A stretch of DNA of 28,984 nt from JAFKKS01 sp039808325 (GTDB lineage: Bacteria > Pseudomonadota > Alphaproteobacteria > Rhizobiales > Xanthobacteraceae). This document shows, in pieces, positions 7,251-14,705 of the stretch (the first letter of the stretch is position 1; the number at the start of each line of letters is the position of its first letter). Where the stretch lies: NCBI GenBank assembly GCA_039808325.1, contig JBDHSU010000043.1, forward strand, positions 1 through 28,984. Reading direction: 5' to 3'. The notes below the pieces were generated by a model, which saw nothing but the letters and a program-made list of their open reading frames with translations, ran no database searches and was not told where the DNA came from. The translations under genes and the position numbers were made by a program.

Positions 7251-8813
7251 ATGGCGCCCCGGCCTCGCTATTACCTGACCACCGCGATCGCATATCCCAA
7301 TGGCGTTCCGCATATTGGCCACGCCTATGAAGTGATCGCGACCGACGCCATCGCGCGCTTCAAGCGGCTGGACGGCTACGACGTGTTCTTCCTGACCGGA
7401 ACGGACGAGCACGGCATCAAGATGCTGCAGACCGCGACCAAGGAAGGCATCACGCCGGCCGAGCTCGTCGCGCGCAACGTGCCGCGCTTCCAGGCCATGG
7501 TCGAGCGCATGAACTGTTCGAACGACGCCTTCATCCGCACCACTGAGGAGCGTCACAAGTTCTCGTCCCAGGCGATCTGGGAGCGGATGGCGAAGGCGGG
7601 CGACATCTATCTGTCGAAATATGCCGGCTGGTACTCGGTCCGCGACGAGGCGTATTACGACGAGGCCGAAACGCGGCTGAACGAGCAGGGCGTTCGGCTC
7701 GGTCCGCAGGGTACGCCCGTCGAGTGGGTGGAGGAGGAGAGCTATTTCTTCCGCCTCTCCGCCTACCAGGACAAGCTGCTCGCCTTTTACGAGGGGCACG
7801 CGGATTTCGTCCTGCCGAAGGAGCGCTTCAACGAAGTCATCAGCTTCGTGCGCGGGGGCCTGCAGGACCTCTCGATCTCGCGTACCACCTTCGACTGGGG
7901 CATCCCGGTGCCGGGCGACCCGAAGCATGTGATGTATGTCTGGGTCGACGCGCTCACCAATTACATCACCGGCGTCGGCTTCCCCGATGATCAGTCGGCG
8001 GAATTCCGCCGCTACTGGCCGGCCGACCTGCACGTGATCGGCAAGGACATTCTGCGCTTTCACGCGGTCTACTGGCCGGCCTTCCTGTTGTCCGCCGGGA
8101 TCGAGCCGCCGCGCCGCGTCTTCTCGCACGGGTTCCTGTTCAACCGCGGCGAGAAGATGTCGAAGTCGGTCGGCAACGTGGTCGATCCCTTCGCGCTCGC
8201 CGACGCCTATGGCGTCGACCAGCTTCGCTACTTCCTGCTGCGCGAGGTGCCGTTCGGGCAGGACGGCAACTACAGTCACGAGGCGATCGTCAACCGCACC
8301 AACGCCGACCTCGCCAACGATCTCGGCAACCTGGCGCAGCGGTCGCTCTCGATGGTGGCGAAAAGCCGCGGCGGCGTGCTGCCGGCGATGAGCAAGCTGG
8401 ATGAAGCCGACAGCGCCATGCTCGCGCTTGCCGACGGCATCATCGGCAAGGCGCGCGAGGCGATGGAGACGCAGCAACTGCATCACGCGCTTGCGGCGAT
8501 CTGGAACGTGGTCGCGGAGGCGAACCGCTATTTCGCGGCGGCCGCGCCTTGGGCGCTCGCCAAGACCGATCCGGAACGGCAAGGCACGGTGCTGGCGGTG
8601 ACGGCGGAAGTGATCCGTCAAGTGGCGATCGTGGCGCAGCCCTTCATCCCGGCAGCGGCGGCGAAGTTCCTCGACATCCTGGCCGTCCCCGAGAGCGAAC
8701 GCGATTTCTCGCGGCTCGGCGGCCGCTATCGTATTGCGGCCGGCACGCACCTCCCGGCCCCTACGCCCGTCTTCCCGCGCTATGTCGAGCCGGACGTGGG
8801 CAAGGCCGGGTAG
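7251..8813 (+). CDS. metG: Methionine-tRNA ligase
   Basis: This cytoplasmic class I aminoacyl-tRNA synthetase charges tRNA-Met. The HIGH motif is exact (HIGH, 21-24) and the second signature is KMSKS (302-306). At 520 aa it is the short form, with an anticodon-binding helical domain but no C-terminal tRNA-binding (Trbp111-like) extension. The connective-peptide region around residues 125-160 lacks the four zinc cysteines of the E. coli enzyme. It starts 31 bases after holB and ends 7 bases before tatD. Confidence 0.97.
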   Translation: MAPRPRYYLTTAIAYPNGVPHIGHAYEVIATDAIARFKRLDGYDVFFLTGTDEHGIKMLQTATKEGITPAELVARNVPRFQAMVERMNCSNDAFIRTTEERHKFSSQAIWERMAKAGDIYLSKYAGWYSVRDEAYYDEAETRLNEQGVRLGPQGTPVEWVEEESYFFRLSAYQDKLLAFYEGHADFVLPKERFNEVISFVRGGLQDLSISRTTFDWGIPVPGDPKHVMYVWVDALTNYITGVGFPDDQSAEFRRYWPADLHVIGKDILRFHAVYWPAFLLSAGIEPPRRVFSHGFLFNRGEKMSKSVGNVVDPFALADAYGVDQLRYFLLREVPFGQDGNYSHEAIVNRTNADLANDLGNLAQRSLSMVAKSRGGVLPAMSKLDEADSAMLALADGIIGKAREAMETQQLHHALAAIWNVVAEANRYFAAAAPWALAKTDPERQGTVLAVTAEVIRQVAIVAQPFIPAAAAKFLDILAVPESERDFSRLGGRYRIAAGTHLPAPTPVFPRYVEPDVGKAG

Positions 8814-8820
8814 CGCGCGG

Positions 8821-9615
8821 ATGCTCGTCGATAGCCACTGCCATCTCGATTTTCCGGATTTCGCCGCGGAGCTGCCTGCTGTCGTGGCGCGCGCCGGCGC
8901 TGCCGGCGTGGGCCTCCTCGTGACCATCAGCACGCGCGTGCGGCAGCAGTCCGAACTGCTCGCGATTGTAGACAAATTTCCGAATGTTTTCAGCTCAATA
9001 GGGACGCATCCGCATCACGCACATGAGGAATTTGACGTGACGGTTGAGGATTTGGTCGCAAGCGCCGGACATCCGAAGGTCGTTGCGATCGGCGAAGCGG
9101 GCCTCGACTATCATTACGACTCCAGCCCACGGGACGCGCAGGCACGAGGCTTCCGCAATCATATCGCGGCGGCTCGCGAAACCGGCCTGCCGCTGGTGAT
9201 CCATAGCCGCGAGGCCGACGACGACATGGCGGCAATCCTGGAGGAAGAGACGGGGCGGGGCGCCTTCCCGTTCGTCCTGCACTGCTTCACCGGCGGCGCC
9301 GACCTCGCGCGCCGCGGCGTGGCGCTCGGCGGCTATGTGTCGTTCTCAGGCATCCTGACCTTCAAGAACTCGCAGGCGCTGCGCGACATCGCCGCGAGCC
9401 TGCCGGCGGAGCGCATCCTGGTCGAGACCGACGCGCCGTATCTCGCGCCGGTGCCGTATCGCGGCAAGCGCAACGAGCCGTCCTATGTCGTGGAGACTGC
9501 GAAAGCGCTCGCTGCCGCGCGCGGCGTTTCGCCCGAGCAGATCGCGGCGCAGACCACCGCCAATTTCTTCCGGCTCTTTTCCAAGGTGCCGCAACCGGTT
9601 GCGGCGAACGCATGA
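8821..9615 (+). CDS. TatD-family metal-dependent hydrolase (DNase)
   Basis: The 264-aa TIM-barrel amidohydrolase begins MLVDSHCHLDFPDF, with the HxH metal pair at residues 6-8. GEAGLDYHYD carries the bridging Glu, HSREAD and HCFTGG carry further metal His residues, and VETDAPYLAP carries the C-terminal Asp. TatD proteins are Mg-dependent 3'-5' exonucleases or deoxyribonucleases; the related YcfH/YjjV forms have less certain substrates. An upstream extension of the frame runs into metG and is not needed. Its stop overlaps the start of the next gene (ATGA). Confidence 0.92.
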   Translation: MLVDSHCHLDFPDFAAELPAVVARAGAAGVGLLVTISTRVRQQSELLAIVDKFPNVFSSIGTHPHHAHEEFDVTVEDLVASAGHPKVVAIGEAGLDYHYDSSPRDAQARGFRNHIAAARETGLPLVIHSREADDDMAAILEEETGRGAFPFVLHCFTGGADLARRGVALGGYVSFSGILTFKNSQALRDIAASLPAERILVETDAPYLAPVPYRGKRNEPSYVVETAKALAAARGVSPEQIAAQTTANFFRLFSKVPQPVAANA

Positions 9616-10412
9616 CGTTGAGCGTGACGATCCTCGGCTGCGGTTCTTCGGGTGGTGTTCCGCGCGTCGGATCGGGCTGGGGCGCGTGCGACCCGAACAA
9701 TCCGAAAAACCGTCGCCGCCGTTGCTCGATCGTGGTTGAGCGTCAAGGCCCGGAAGGCGTCACGCGCCTGCTGGTGGACACGACGCCGGACTTGCGCGAG
9801 CAGCTTCTCGGCGCCGATATCCGCCGGCTCGACGCCGTTTGGATCACCCACGAGCACGCGGACCACACCCACGGCATCGACGATCTGCGGCCGCTGGCCA
9901 TCAGCCAACGTCGGCGCGTGCCGGTCTACATGGACGACGAGACGTCGGCGCATCTGCGCGTCAAATTCGGCTACGTCTTCGAGACGCCTCCGGGCAGTTC
10001 CTATCCGCCGATCCTCGACGAGCATCGGCTCAGCGCCGGGCGCGAAACGACGATTCAAGGGGCAGGGGGCGACATTACCGGCCTCCCCATTCTGCACCAT
10101 CACGGCGAAATCGACGCGCTTGGCCTGCGTTTCGGCTCCCTGGCTTATTCACCGGACCTGAACGGCATGCCGGACACGAGCCTGGCCAGCCTGGCGGACC
10201 TCGATATCTGGGTCGTCGACGCGCTGCGCTACACGCCGCATCCGAGCCATTTCTCGGTCGATGACGCGCTGCGCTGGATCGACAAGGTCAAGCCGCGCCG
10301 CGCCGTCCTGACCAACATGCATGTCGACCTCGATTACGACGAGCTGCGCGCCAAGCTGCCCGACAACATCGAGCCGGCCTACGACGGCATGCGCATCGTC
10401 GTCCCGGAGTGA
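9612..10412 (+). CDS. Metallo-beta-lactamase-fold hydrolase, PhnP-like
   Basis: The 266-aa protein has the metallo-beta-lactamase motif HEHADH (80-85) followed by THGIDDLRP, the His of ILHHHG, and HPSHFS near the end. ILGCGSSGGVPR at the N-terminus is typical of the PhnP/YycJ-related group. PhnP opens cyclic ribose phosphate in phosphonate breakdown, but there are no phn genes nearby. This family member regularly follows tatD in Alphaproteobacteria, and its true substrate is not shown by the sequence. It overlaps tatD by 4 bases. It is the last gene before the dif-like site. Confidence 0.88.
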   Translation: MTLSVTILGCGSSGGVPRVGSGWGACDPNNPKNRRRRCSIVVERQGPEGVTRLLVDTTPDLREQLLGADIRRLDAVWITHEHADHTHGIDDLRPLAISQRRRVPVYMDDETSAHLRVKFGYVFETPPGSSYPPILDEHRLSAGRETTIQGAGGDITGLPILHHHGEIDALGLRFGSLAYSPDLNGMPDTSLASLADLDIWVVDALRYTPHPSHFSVDDALRWIDKVKPRRAVLTNMHVDLDYDELRAKLPDNIEPAYDGMRIVVPE

Positions 10413-10764
10413 TGGCGGCCGGCATCGCGCCACGCAGCGAAGCACCGAAGACGACGTTTCCATCCGACGCGAGGCGAACCAAAGCCCGCGAGACCGCTGG
10501 CTAAAAGTACGCCCGATTGCCCGAAAGCCCCGCCGTTATTGGGTCATATAAAATATTCCATAATATACCTTATGCGAATCGTGGATCGAGCTATTCCCAA
10601 GCACCCGCACGGCGTCCCCTCGACGCGCATCGTTCCGCTGGGCGACCTGCTGACTCTCAATCAGCGGATCTTTGCTCAAGCGGCCGCGATCCCCATAGCC
10701 ACGCTTGGCGTACGTCTGTAGTTGGGAACGTGCGATCCCGATCCATCCCCTATGAGGTCTCGCC
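10413..10764. other. Intergenic region carrying the dif-like site
   Basis: No reading frame here has protein character; the 60-90 codon frames on both strands show no domain. The first 120 bases are ordinary composition with no clear terminator for the upstream operon. Bases 10540-10580 are sharply A/T-rich and contain the Xer site. The remaining 185 bases lead into mazG; GAGG at 10754-10757 is its probable ribosome binding site. Confidence 0.6.
10553..10580 (-). other. dif: dif-like XerC/XerD recombination site (chromosome dimer resolution)
   Basis: Read on the minus strand, the 28 bp split into a XerC arm GATTCGCATAA (10570-10580), a 6-bp spacer GGTATA (10564-10569) and a XerD arm TTATGGAATAT (10553-10563). 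The core CGCATAA-n-GTATA-TTATG matches E. coli dif at every base except the first of the spacer. Arm length, spacer length and arm symmetry are all as expected. dif lies at the replication terminus, where FtsK activates XerCD to resolve chromosome dimers. The local gene orientation fits this. A dif-like target used by an Xer-dependent mobile element is the alternative, but no element is inserted here. Confidence 0.85.
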
Positions 10765-11595
10765 TTGGAACCCTCCCGTGACGTCGCCCGGCTGATCGAG
10801 ATCATGGCGGCGCTGCGCGATCCCGACAGCGGCTGCCCGTGGGACGTGGCGCAGACGTTCGCGACGATCGCGCCCTATACCGTCGAAGAAGCGCATGAAG
10901 TCGCCGACGCCATCGCACGCGGCGACCTCGACGACCTCAAGGACGAACTCGGCGACCTGCTCCTTCAGGTCGTGTTCCACGCACGCATGGCGGAGGAACA
11001 AAAAACCTTTGCATTCCCGGACGTCGTCGAGGCCATCACGGCGAAGCTGATCCGCCGGCATCCGCATGTGTTCGGCGACATTGGGAAGCTGTCACAGGAT
11101 GAGGTCAATGGCGTCTGGGCGCGGATCAAGGCCGAGGAGCGGGCGGCCAAGGCCGCACGCCCGGCCCAAAGGGCGGGCGATCGCCCTACCCGTGCCGGCC
11201 TTCTCGCCGATATTCCGGCCGGTTTTCCGGCGCTGCTGCGGGCGCTGAAGCTGCAGCAGAAGGTCGCGACCGTCGGCTTCGATTGGGGCGCCGTCGCACC
11301 GATCCTGGCGAAGATCCGTGAGGAAGCCGATGAGGCGGCGCAAGCCGTCCAAGGCGGCGACAAGGCGCGAATGCAGGACGAGATCGGTGACTTGCTCTTC
11401 GCCGTCGTCAACCTCGCGCGGCACTGTCAGATCGACCCCGAAACGGCTCTGCGCGGCACCAATCTCAAGTTCGAGCGCCGCTTCGCCGCGATCGAGGCCG
11501 CGCTCGCGGCACGCGGCAAGACGCCGGCGCAATCGACGCTCGCGGAGATGGACGCGCTGTGGGACGAGGCGAAGGCGGCGGAGCGAGGATCGTAG
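10765..11595 (+). CDS. mazG: Nucleoside triphosphate pyrophosphohydrolase MazG
   Basis: MazG hydrolyses NTPs and dNTPs to monophosphates and is thought to clean up abnormal nucleotides or modulate stress signalling. The 276-aa protein has the two tandem MazG folds. The first carries CPWD and EEAHEVADAI ... KDELGDLLLQVVFHARMAEE; the second carries REEADEAAQAV ... QDEIGDLLFAVVNLARH. Both keep the EExxE and ExxD metal motifs. The start is TTG, chosen because MEPSRDVARLIEIMAALRDP matches the family N-terminus and GAGG lies 7 bases upstream; the first in-frame ATG is at 10804. It converges with hflX. Confidence 0.93.
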   Translation: MEPSRDVARLIEIMAALRDPDSGCPWDVAQTFATIAPYTVEEAHEVADAIARGDLDDLKDELGDLLLQVVFHARMAEEQKTFAFPDVVEAITAKLIRRHPHVFGDIGKLSQDEVNGVWARIKAEERAAKAARPAQRAGDRPTRAGLLADIPAGFPALLRALKLQQKVATVGFDWGAVAPILAKIREEADEAAQAVQGGDKARMQDEIGDLLFAVVNLARHCQIDPETALRGTNLKFERRFAAIEAALAARGKTPAQSTLAEMDALWDEAKAAERGS

Positions 11596-11632
11596 GCCGG
11601 ACGGCCCGCTACCCCATACGTCATTGCCGGGG

Positions 11633-11671
11633 CTTCGAGGCTCGCCGGGCCGCGTCGGCTCGCACCTCAGG
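11633..11671. repeat. REP-type palindromic repeat, copy 1
   Basis: The 39-bp element begins CTTCGAGGCTCGCCG and ends TCGGCTCGCACCTCAGG. It closely matches the reverse complement of 23921-23959 and, less well, 23985-24022. It lies between the convergent mazG and hflX genes and overlaps the last bases of hflX, whose stop codon it supplies. The imperfect dyad could fold as RNA and act as a bidirectional 3' end. Confidence 0.75.
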
Positions 11672-13049
11672 CGATGGATTGCCCGAACCGCTTCCGTGCG
11701 ACCTCGGCCTTGGCGCGGTCCGCGCGGATGGTGACGGCGGTCGAACCGTCGGACCGGGCGACCTTTTCCAGCACATCGGCGTTGCGATGCAGCCAGGCAA
11801 GCCCTGCTCCGTCGCTTGCCGGCACGACGAGAGTCAGCGTTTCGCGCTTGTGCGAGAGCCGTTCCTCAATCGCCTCCGCGACCTTGTCGAGACCCTCACC
11901 CGTCAATGCCGAGACGAGCACCGGACGGCGCGCCGGCGCGATGCGCTCGGCGGCGTTCGCGACGCGCTCGCGCGCCTCGGCATCGAGCGCGTCGACCTTG
12001 TTCCAAAGCTCGATCAATCGCGTGTCGTCGTCCGGGTTGACGCCGAGCTCGGAAAGCACATGCGCGACGTCCTGCGCCTGCACGTCGCTATCGGCGTGCG
12101 CGATGTCGCGAACGTGCAGGATCACGTCGGCCTCCACCACCTCCTCCAGCGTCGCGCGGAAGGCGGCGATCAGCGTCGTCGGAAGGTCCGAAATGAAGCC
12201 CACGGTGTCGGACAGGATCACCTTGGCACCATGCGGCAACTGCACGGTGCGCAACGTCGGATCGAGCGTCGCGAACAGCATGTCAGCTTCGAGCACGCTG
12301 CCGCCGGTCAGCCGGTTGAACAGCGTCGACTTGCCGGCATTGGTGTAGCCGACAAGCGCCACGATCGGATACGGCACGCGCTGGCGCGCGTCGCGATGCA
12401 GCTTGCGCGTTCGCTTCACCGTTTCGAGGTCGCGCTCGATGCGCGCGAGCCGCGTCTCGATCACGCGACGGTCGGCTTCGATCTGGGTCTCGCCGGGGCC
12501 GCCGAGAAAGCCGAAGCCGCCGCGCTGCCGCTCGAGATGCGTCCAGGAACGCACCAGCCGGCTCTTCTGATAGGTCAGATGCGCGTGCTCGACCTGTAGC
12601 GTGCCTTCCCGCGTGCGCGCGCGCCGGCCGAAGATTTCGAGGATAAGGCCGGTGCGGTCGAGAACCTTCGCGCTCCAGGCTTTTTCGAGATTGCGCTGCT
12701 GCACGGGCGAGAGCGCGCAATCCATGATCACGAGCTCGGCTTCGCTGCCGCGAATGAGACCGGCGATTTCCTCGACCTTGCCCTTGCCGATATAGGTCGC
12801 CGGCGTGATCGCGCTCAGCATCACGACGCCGGCTTCGACGACCTCGAGATCGATCGCCGTCGCCAGCGCCTTGGCTTCTTCGATTCGCGCTTCGACGGGG
12901 CGCTCCGCCGTACTCGCGGCGTGCGCCTTCAGCCGGCCTCCCGCGCGCTCGCGCAGGTAGGCGCCGATGACGACCGCACGCCCGCTGCCTGGTTCGACAG
13001 CCGGCGCCTCGGGGCGGTCAGGCCGCTTCTTACGATCACGCGGCTCCAA
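11667..13049 (-). CDS. hflX: GTPase HflX (ribosome-splitting factor)
   Basis: HflX is a translational GTPase that splits stalled ribosomes under stress. The 460-aa protein has the N-terminal HflX domain, the glycine-rich linker RQRGGFGFLGGPGETQIE (175-192), then a G domain with G1 GYTNAGKS (234-241), G3 DTVGF and G4 NKVD. The start is TTG at 13049, directly after the hfq stop, so the two genes are coupled. hfq-hflX is a conserved pair from E. coli to rhizobia. The final TGA lies inside a REP repeat. Confidence 0.95.
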   Translation of the reverse strand: MEPRDRKKRPDRPEAPAVEPGSGRAVVIGAYLRERAGGRLKAHAASTAERPVEARIEEAKALATAIDLEVVEAGVVMLSAITPATYIGKGKVEEIAGLIRGSEAELVIMDCALSPVQQRNLEKAWSAKVLDRTGLILEIFGRRARTREGTLQVEHAHLTYQKSRLVRSWTHLERQRGGFGFLGGPGETQIEADRRVIETRLARIERDLETVKRTRKLHRDARQRVPYPIVALVGYTNAGKSTLFNRLTGGSVLEADMLFATLDPTLRTVQLPHGAKVILSDTVGFISDLPTTLIAAFRATLEEVVEADVILHVRDIAHADSDVQAQDVAHVLSELGVNPDDDTRLIELWNKVDALDAEARERVANAAERIAPARRPVLVSALTGEGLDKVAEAIEERLSHKRETLTLVVPASDGAGLAWLHRNADVLEKVARSDGSTAVTIRADRAKAEVARKRFGQSIA

Positions 13050-13310
13050 TCAGGCTTTGTCTCCGGCGGCTCCCTCTTCGCCCCCCTCGAAAAGCTGGAT
13101 CGGATGTCCCGGCATGATGGTTGAGATCGCATGCTTGTAGACAAGCTGCGAATGACCGTCTCGCCGGAGCAGAACACAGAAATTATCGAACCAAGTCACC
13201 ACGCCCTGCAGCTTGACGCCGTTGACGAGAAAGATCGTCAGCGGAATTTTGCTCTTACGGACATGATTGAGAAACGTATCTTGTAAGTTTTGTGCGCGTT
13301 CGGACGCCAT
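13050..13310 (-). CDS. hfq: RNA chaperone Hfq
   Basis: Hfq is a hexameric Sm-like protein that pairs small RNAs with mRNAs. The 86-aa product begins MASERAQNLQDTFLNHVRK. It has the Sm1 region (PLTIFLVNGVKLQGVVTWFD) and the Sm2 signature YKHAISTI, with a short acidic C-terminal tail. An upstream in-frame start would add 12 residues that do not fit the family. In Azorhizobium the hfq homologue (nrfA) lies downstream of ntrYX and is needed for nifA expression; the arrangement here is similar, with two genes between. Confidence 0.96.
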   Translation of the reverse strand: MASERAQNLQDTFLNHVRKSKIPLTIFLVNGVKLQGVVTWFDNFCVLLRRDGHSQLVYKHAISTIMPGHPIQLFEGGEEGAAGDKA

Positions 13311-13414
13311 TGCCGCTGTTCCGTTATGCGCTCGCGGGAGCCCCACGGCCGTTGTCAGGCGGCCTTGCTTATTACTCGTGTGCCGGAAGTCACCCCCGTG
13401 AGCATTTGGCAGCC

Positions 13415-13444
13415 TATTAGATGGTAGGCGAGTCCCATGCGCAA
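13415..13444 (-). promoter_or_regulatory. Possible hfq promoter
   Basis: On the minus strand TTGCGC (13439-13444) and CTAATA (13415-13420) are 18 bases apart and about 105 bases before the hfq start. They resemble the rhizobial sigma-70 pattern (CTTGAC / CTATAT), but each has mismatches. The 189-bp gap before hfq, unusual in this tight operon, makes an internal promoter reasonable. Confidence 0.3.
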
Positions 13445-13459
13445 GTGGGGGAACCCCAC
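13445..13459. repeat. Short perfect hairpin after the transaminase gene
   Basis: GTGGGG and CCCCAC (6-bp stem) flank a GAA loop. It lies 41 bases past the transaminase stop. There is no T-run on the minus strand, so it may be an attenuator or mRNA stabiliser rather than an intrinsic terminator. Confidence 0.35.
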
Positions 13460-13499
13460 CGTTAACGATAAACCCCTTGTGAGCGTCGAGAAATCCGCA

Positions 13500-14357
13500 T
13501 TAGCCGATTTCCGCCCGCGTGTGGAAATCGCGGCGCAGCGCGCCGGCCACGAGGCCGGGGGCGCCATTTGCGACCGGACGGCCGTCAATGGTGACGACCG
13601 GCATGACGAGCTGGCTGGCGGACGTGACGAAGGCTTCGCGCGCATCGAGCGCTTCGTCGACCGTGAAGGCCCTCTCCTCCAGCGTCAGTCCCTGGTCTTT
13701 GAGCACATCGAGCAACACCGTGCGGGTGATCCCGCGCAGAATCCCGCTCTCGGCCGAGCGGGTGACGACCTTGTTCTGCTTCGTCACGATCCATGCGTTG
13801 CTGGACGATCCCTCCGTGACATGGCCGGACGCATCCACATACCAGGCCTCCTTGGCGCCCTGCTCGCGCGCCGCCTGCTTGGCGAGCACGTTCGGCAGCA
13901 GCGCCACCGACTTGATGTCGACGCGCGGCCAGCGATTCTCCGCGACGGTGACGACGGCGATGCCGCTCGCCGCCGCCTTCTCGCCGGCGGCCGGGTCGAG
14001 CCGCTTCGCCGTGACGACGACGCTCGGAACGATCGGCTTGGTCGGAAAGGCATGGTCACGCGGCGCGACGCCGCGCGTGATCTGCAGATAGACGATACCG
14101 TCACGCACGCGGTTGCGCCGCACGGTCTCGCGCAAGACCACCCCGAGCGCCTTCAGCGTCATCGGCATGGCGATCCGCAGTTCTTTCAGCGAGCGCTCCA
14201 GGCGCGCCATGTGGCGGGGCTCGTCGACCAGGCGCCCTCCCCGCACCTCGCAGACCTCGTAGACGCCGTCGGCGAACTGATAGCCGCGGTCCTCCACATG
14301 CACCGCCGCCTCGCGGTGCGGAACATAGCTGCCGTTGACGTATGCGATGCGTGACAT
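13500..14357 (-). CDS. dat: D-amino-acid transaminase (PLP fold type IV)
   Basis: This class IV aminotransferase swaps amino groups between D-amino acids and 2-oxo acids, giving D-Glu or D-Ala for peptidoglycan. The 285-aa protein opens with YVNGSYVPHREAAVHVEDRGYQFADGVYE-type sequence (residues 6-34). The PLP-binding Lys is K149 in DIKSVALLPNVLAK, and TEGSSSN (181-187) binds the cofactor phosphate. Branched-chain aminotransferase and aminodeoxychorismate lyase are related alternatives, but the RGYQFADGVYE start and IKSVALLPN favour the D-amino-acid type. It starts 9 bases after the preceding small gene, with AAGGT just upstream. Confidence 0.85.
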   Translation of the reverse strand: MSRIAYVNGSYVPHREAAVHVEDRGYQFADGVYEVCEVRGGRLVDEPRHMARLERSLKELRIAMPMTLKALGVVLRETVRRNRVRDGIVYLQITRGVAPRDHAFPTKPIVPSVVVTAKRLDPAAGEKAAASGIAVVTVAENRWPRVDIKSVALLPNVLAKQAAREQGAKEAWYVDASGHVTEGSSSNAWIVTKQNKVVTRSAESGILRGITRTVLLDVLKDQGLTLEERAFTVDEALDAREAFVTSASQLVMPVVTIDGRPVANGAPGLVAGALRRDFHTRAEIG

Positions 14358-14366
14358 GGGTGACCT

Positions 14367-14696
14367 TCAATCTTGAGCCGACGAACCCAGTTCTTTCAGC
14401 CATTGCCGGGCAAGAACCGGTTCTCCCGGCGTGTTGGAGTCTCTTTTACCGCGCATTCTTAACAAGCGCTCGTGAGGAGCAAATGCGTCAGCGTAGCCAA
14501 GCCTCTGACGCAACCGCTCGACCTCCGTGGCAAGGTCGGACAGATCAGCCCAATCGTCCCGGGATCGGCCGAAGAGCGTTTTATTGTGGGCGAACAGGCC
14601 CCAATACCCGTTGGCGCAACGTCGAAGGGCATCCCGCAATAAGGACGTATACTCAGCCTCCAATGCCGTGAGCCGTCGCTGGTAGCTCTGCCTCAT
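14367..14696 (-). CDS. Hypothetical protein, 109 aa, in the ntr operon
   Basis: Function unknown. The protein is soluble and highly charged, with predicted helices rich in Leu/Arg/Glu (RRLTALEAEYTSLLRDALRR and LATEVERLRQRLGY), suggesting a coiled coil or helical bundle. A central conserved-looking patch reads NGYWGLFAHNKTLFGRSRDDWADL. There is no signal peptide, membrane segment or catalytic motif. It starts 9 bases after ntrX and ends 9 bases before the transaminase. This tight spacing and protein-like composition make it a real gene rather than a chance frame. Confidence 0.8.
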   Translation of the reverse strand: MRQSYQRRLTALEAEYTSLLRDALRRCANGYWGLFAHNKTLFGRSRDDWADLSDLATEVERLRQRLGYADAFAPHERLLRMRGKRDSNTPGEPVLARQWLKELGSSAQD

Positions 14697-14705
14697 TGGG
14701 AATCC

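Noticed and set aside
7122..8975. Minus-strand frame of 617 codons
   Set aside because: It is antisense to metG, whose HIGH and KMSKS motifs are intact on the plus strand.
10536..10805. Small frames on both strands around the dif-like site
   Set aside because: They have no protein character; they read through an A/T-rich Xer site and, on the minus strand, into the mazG start.
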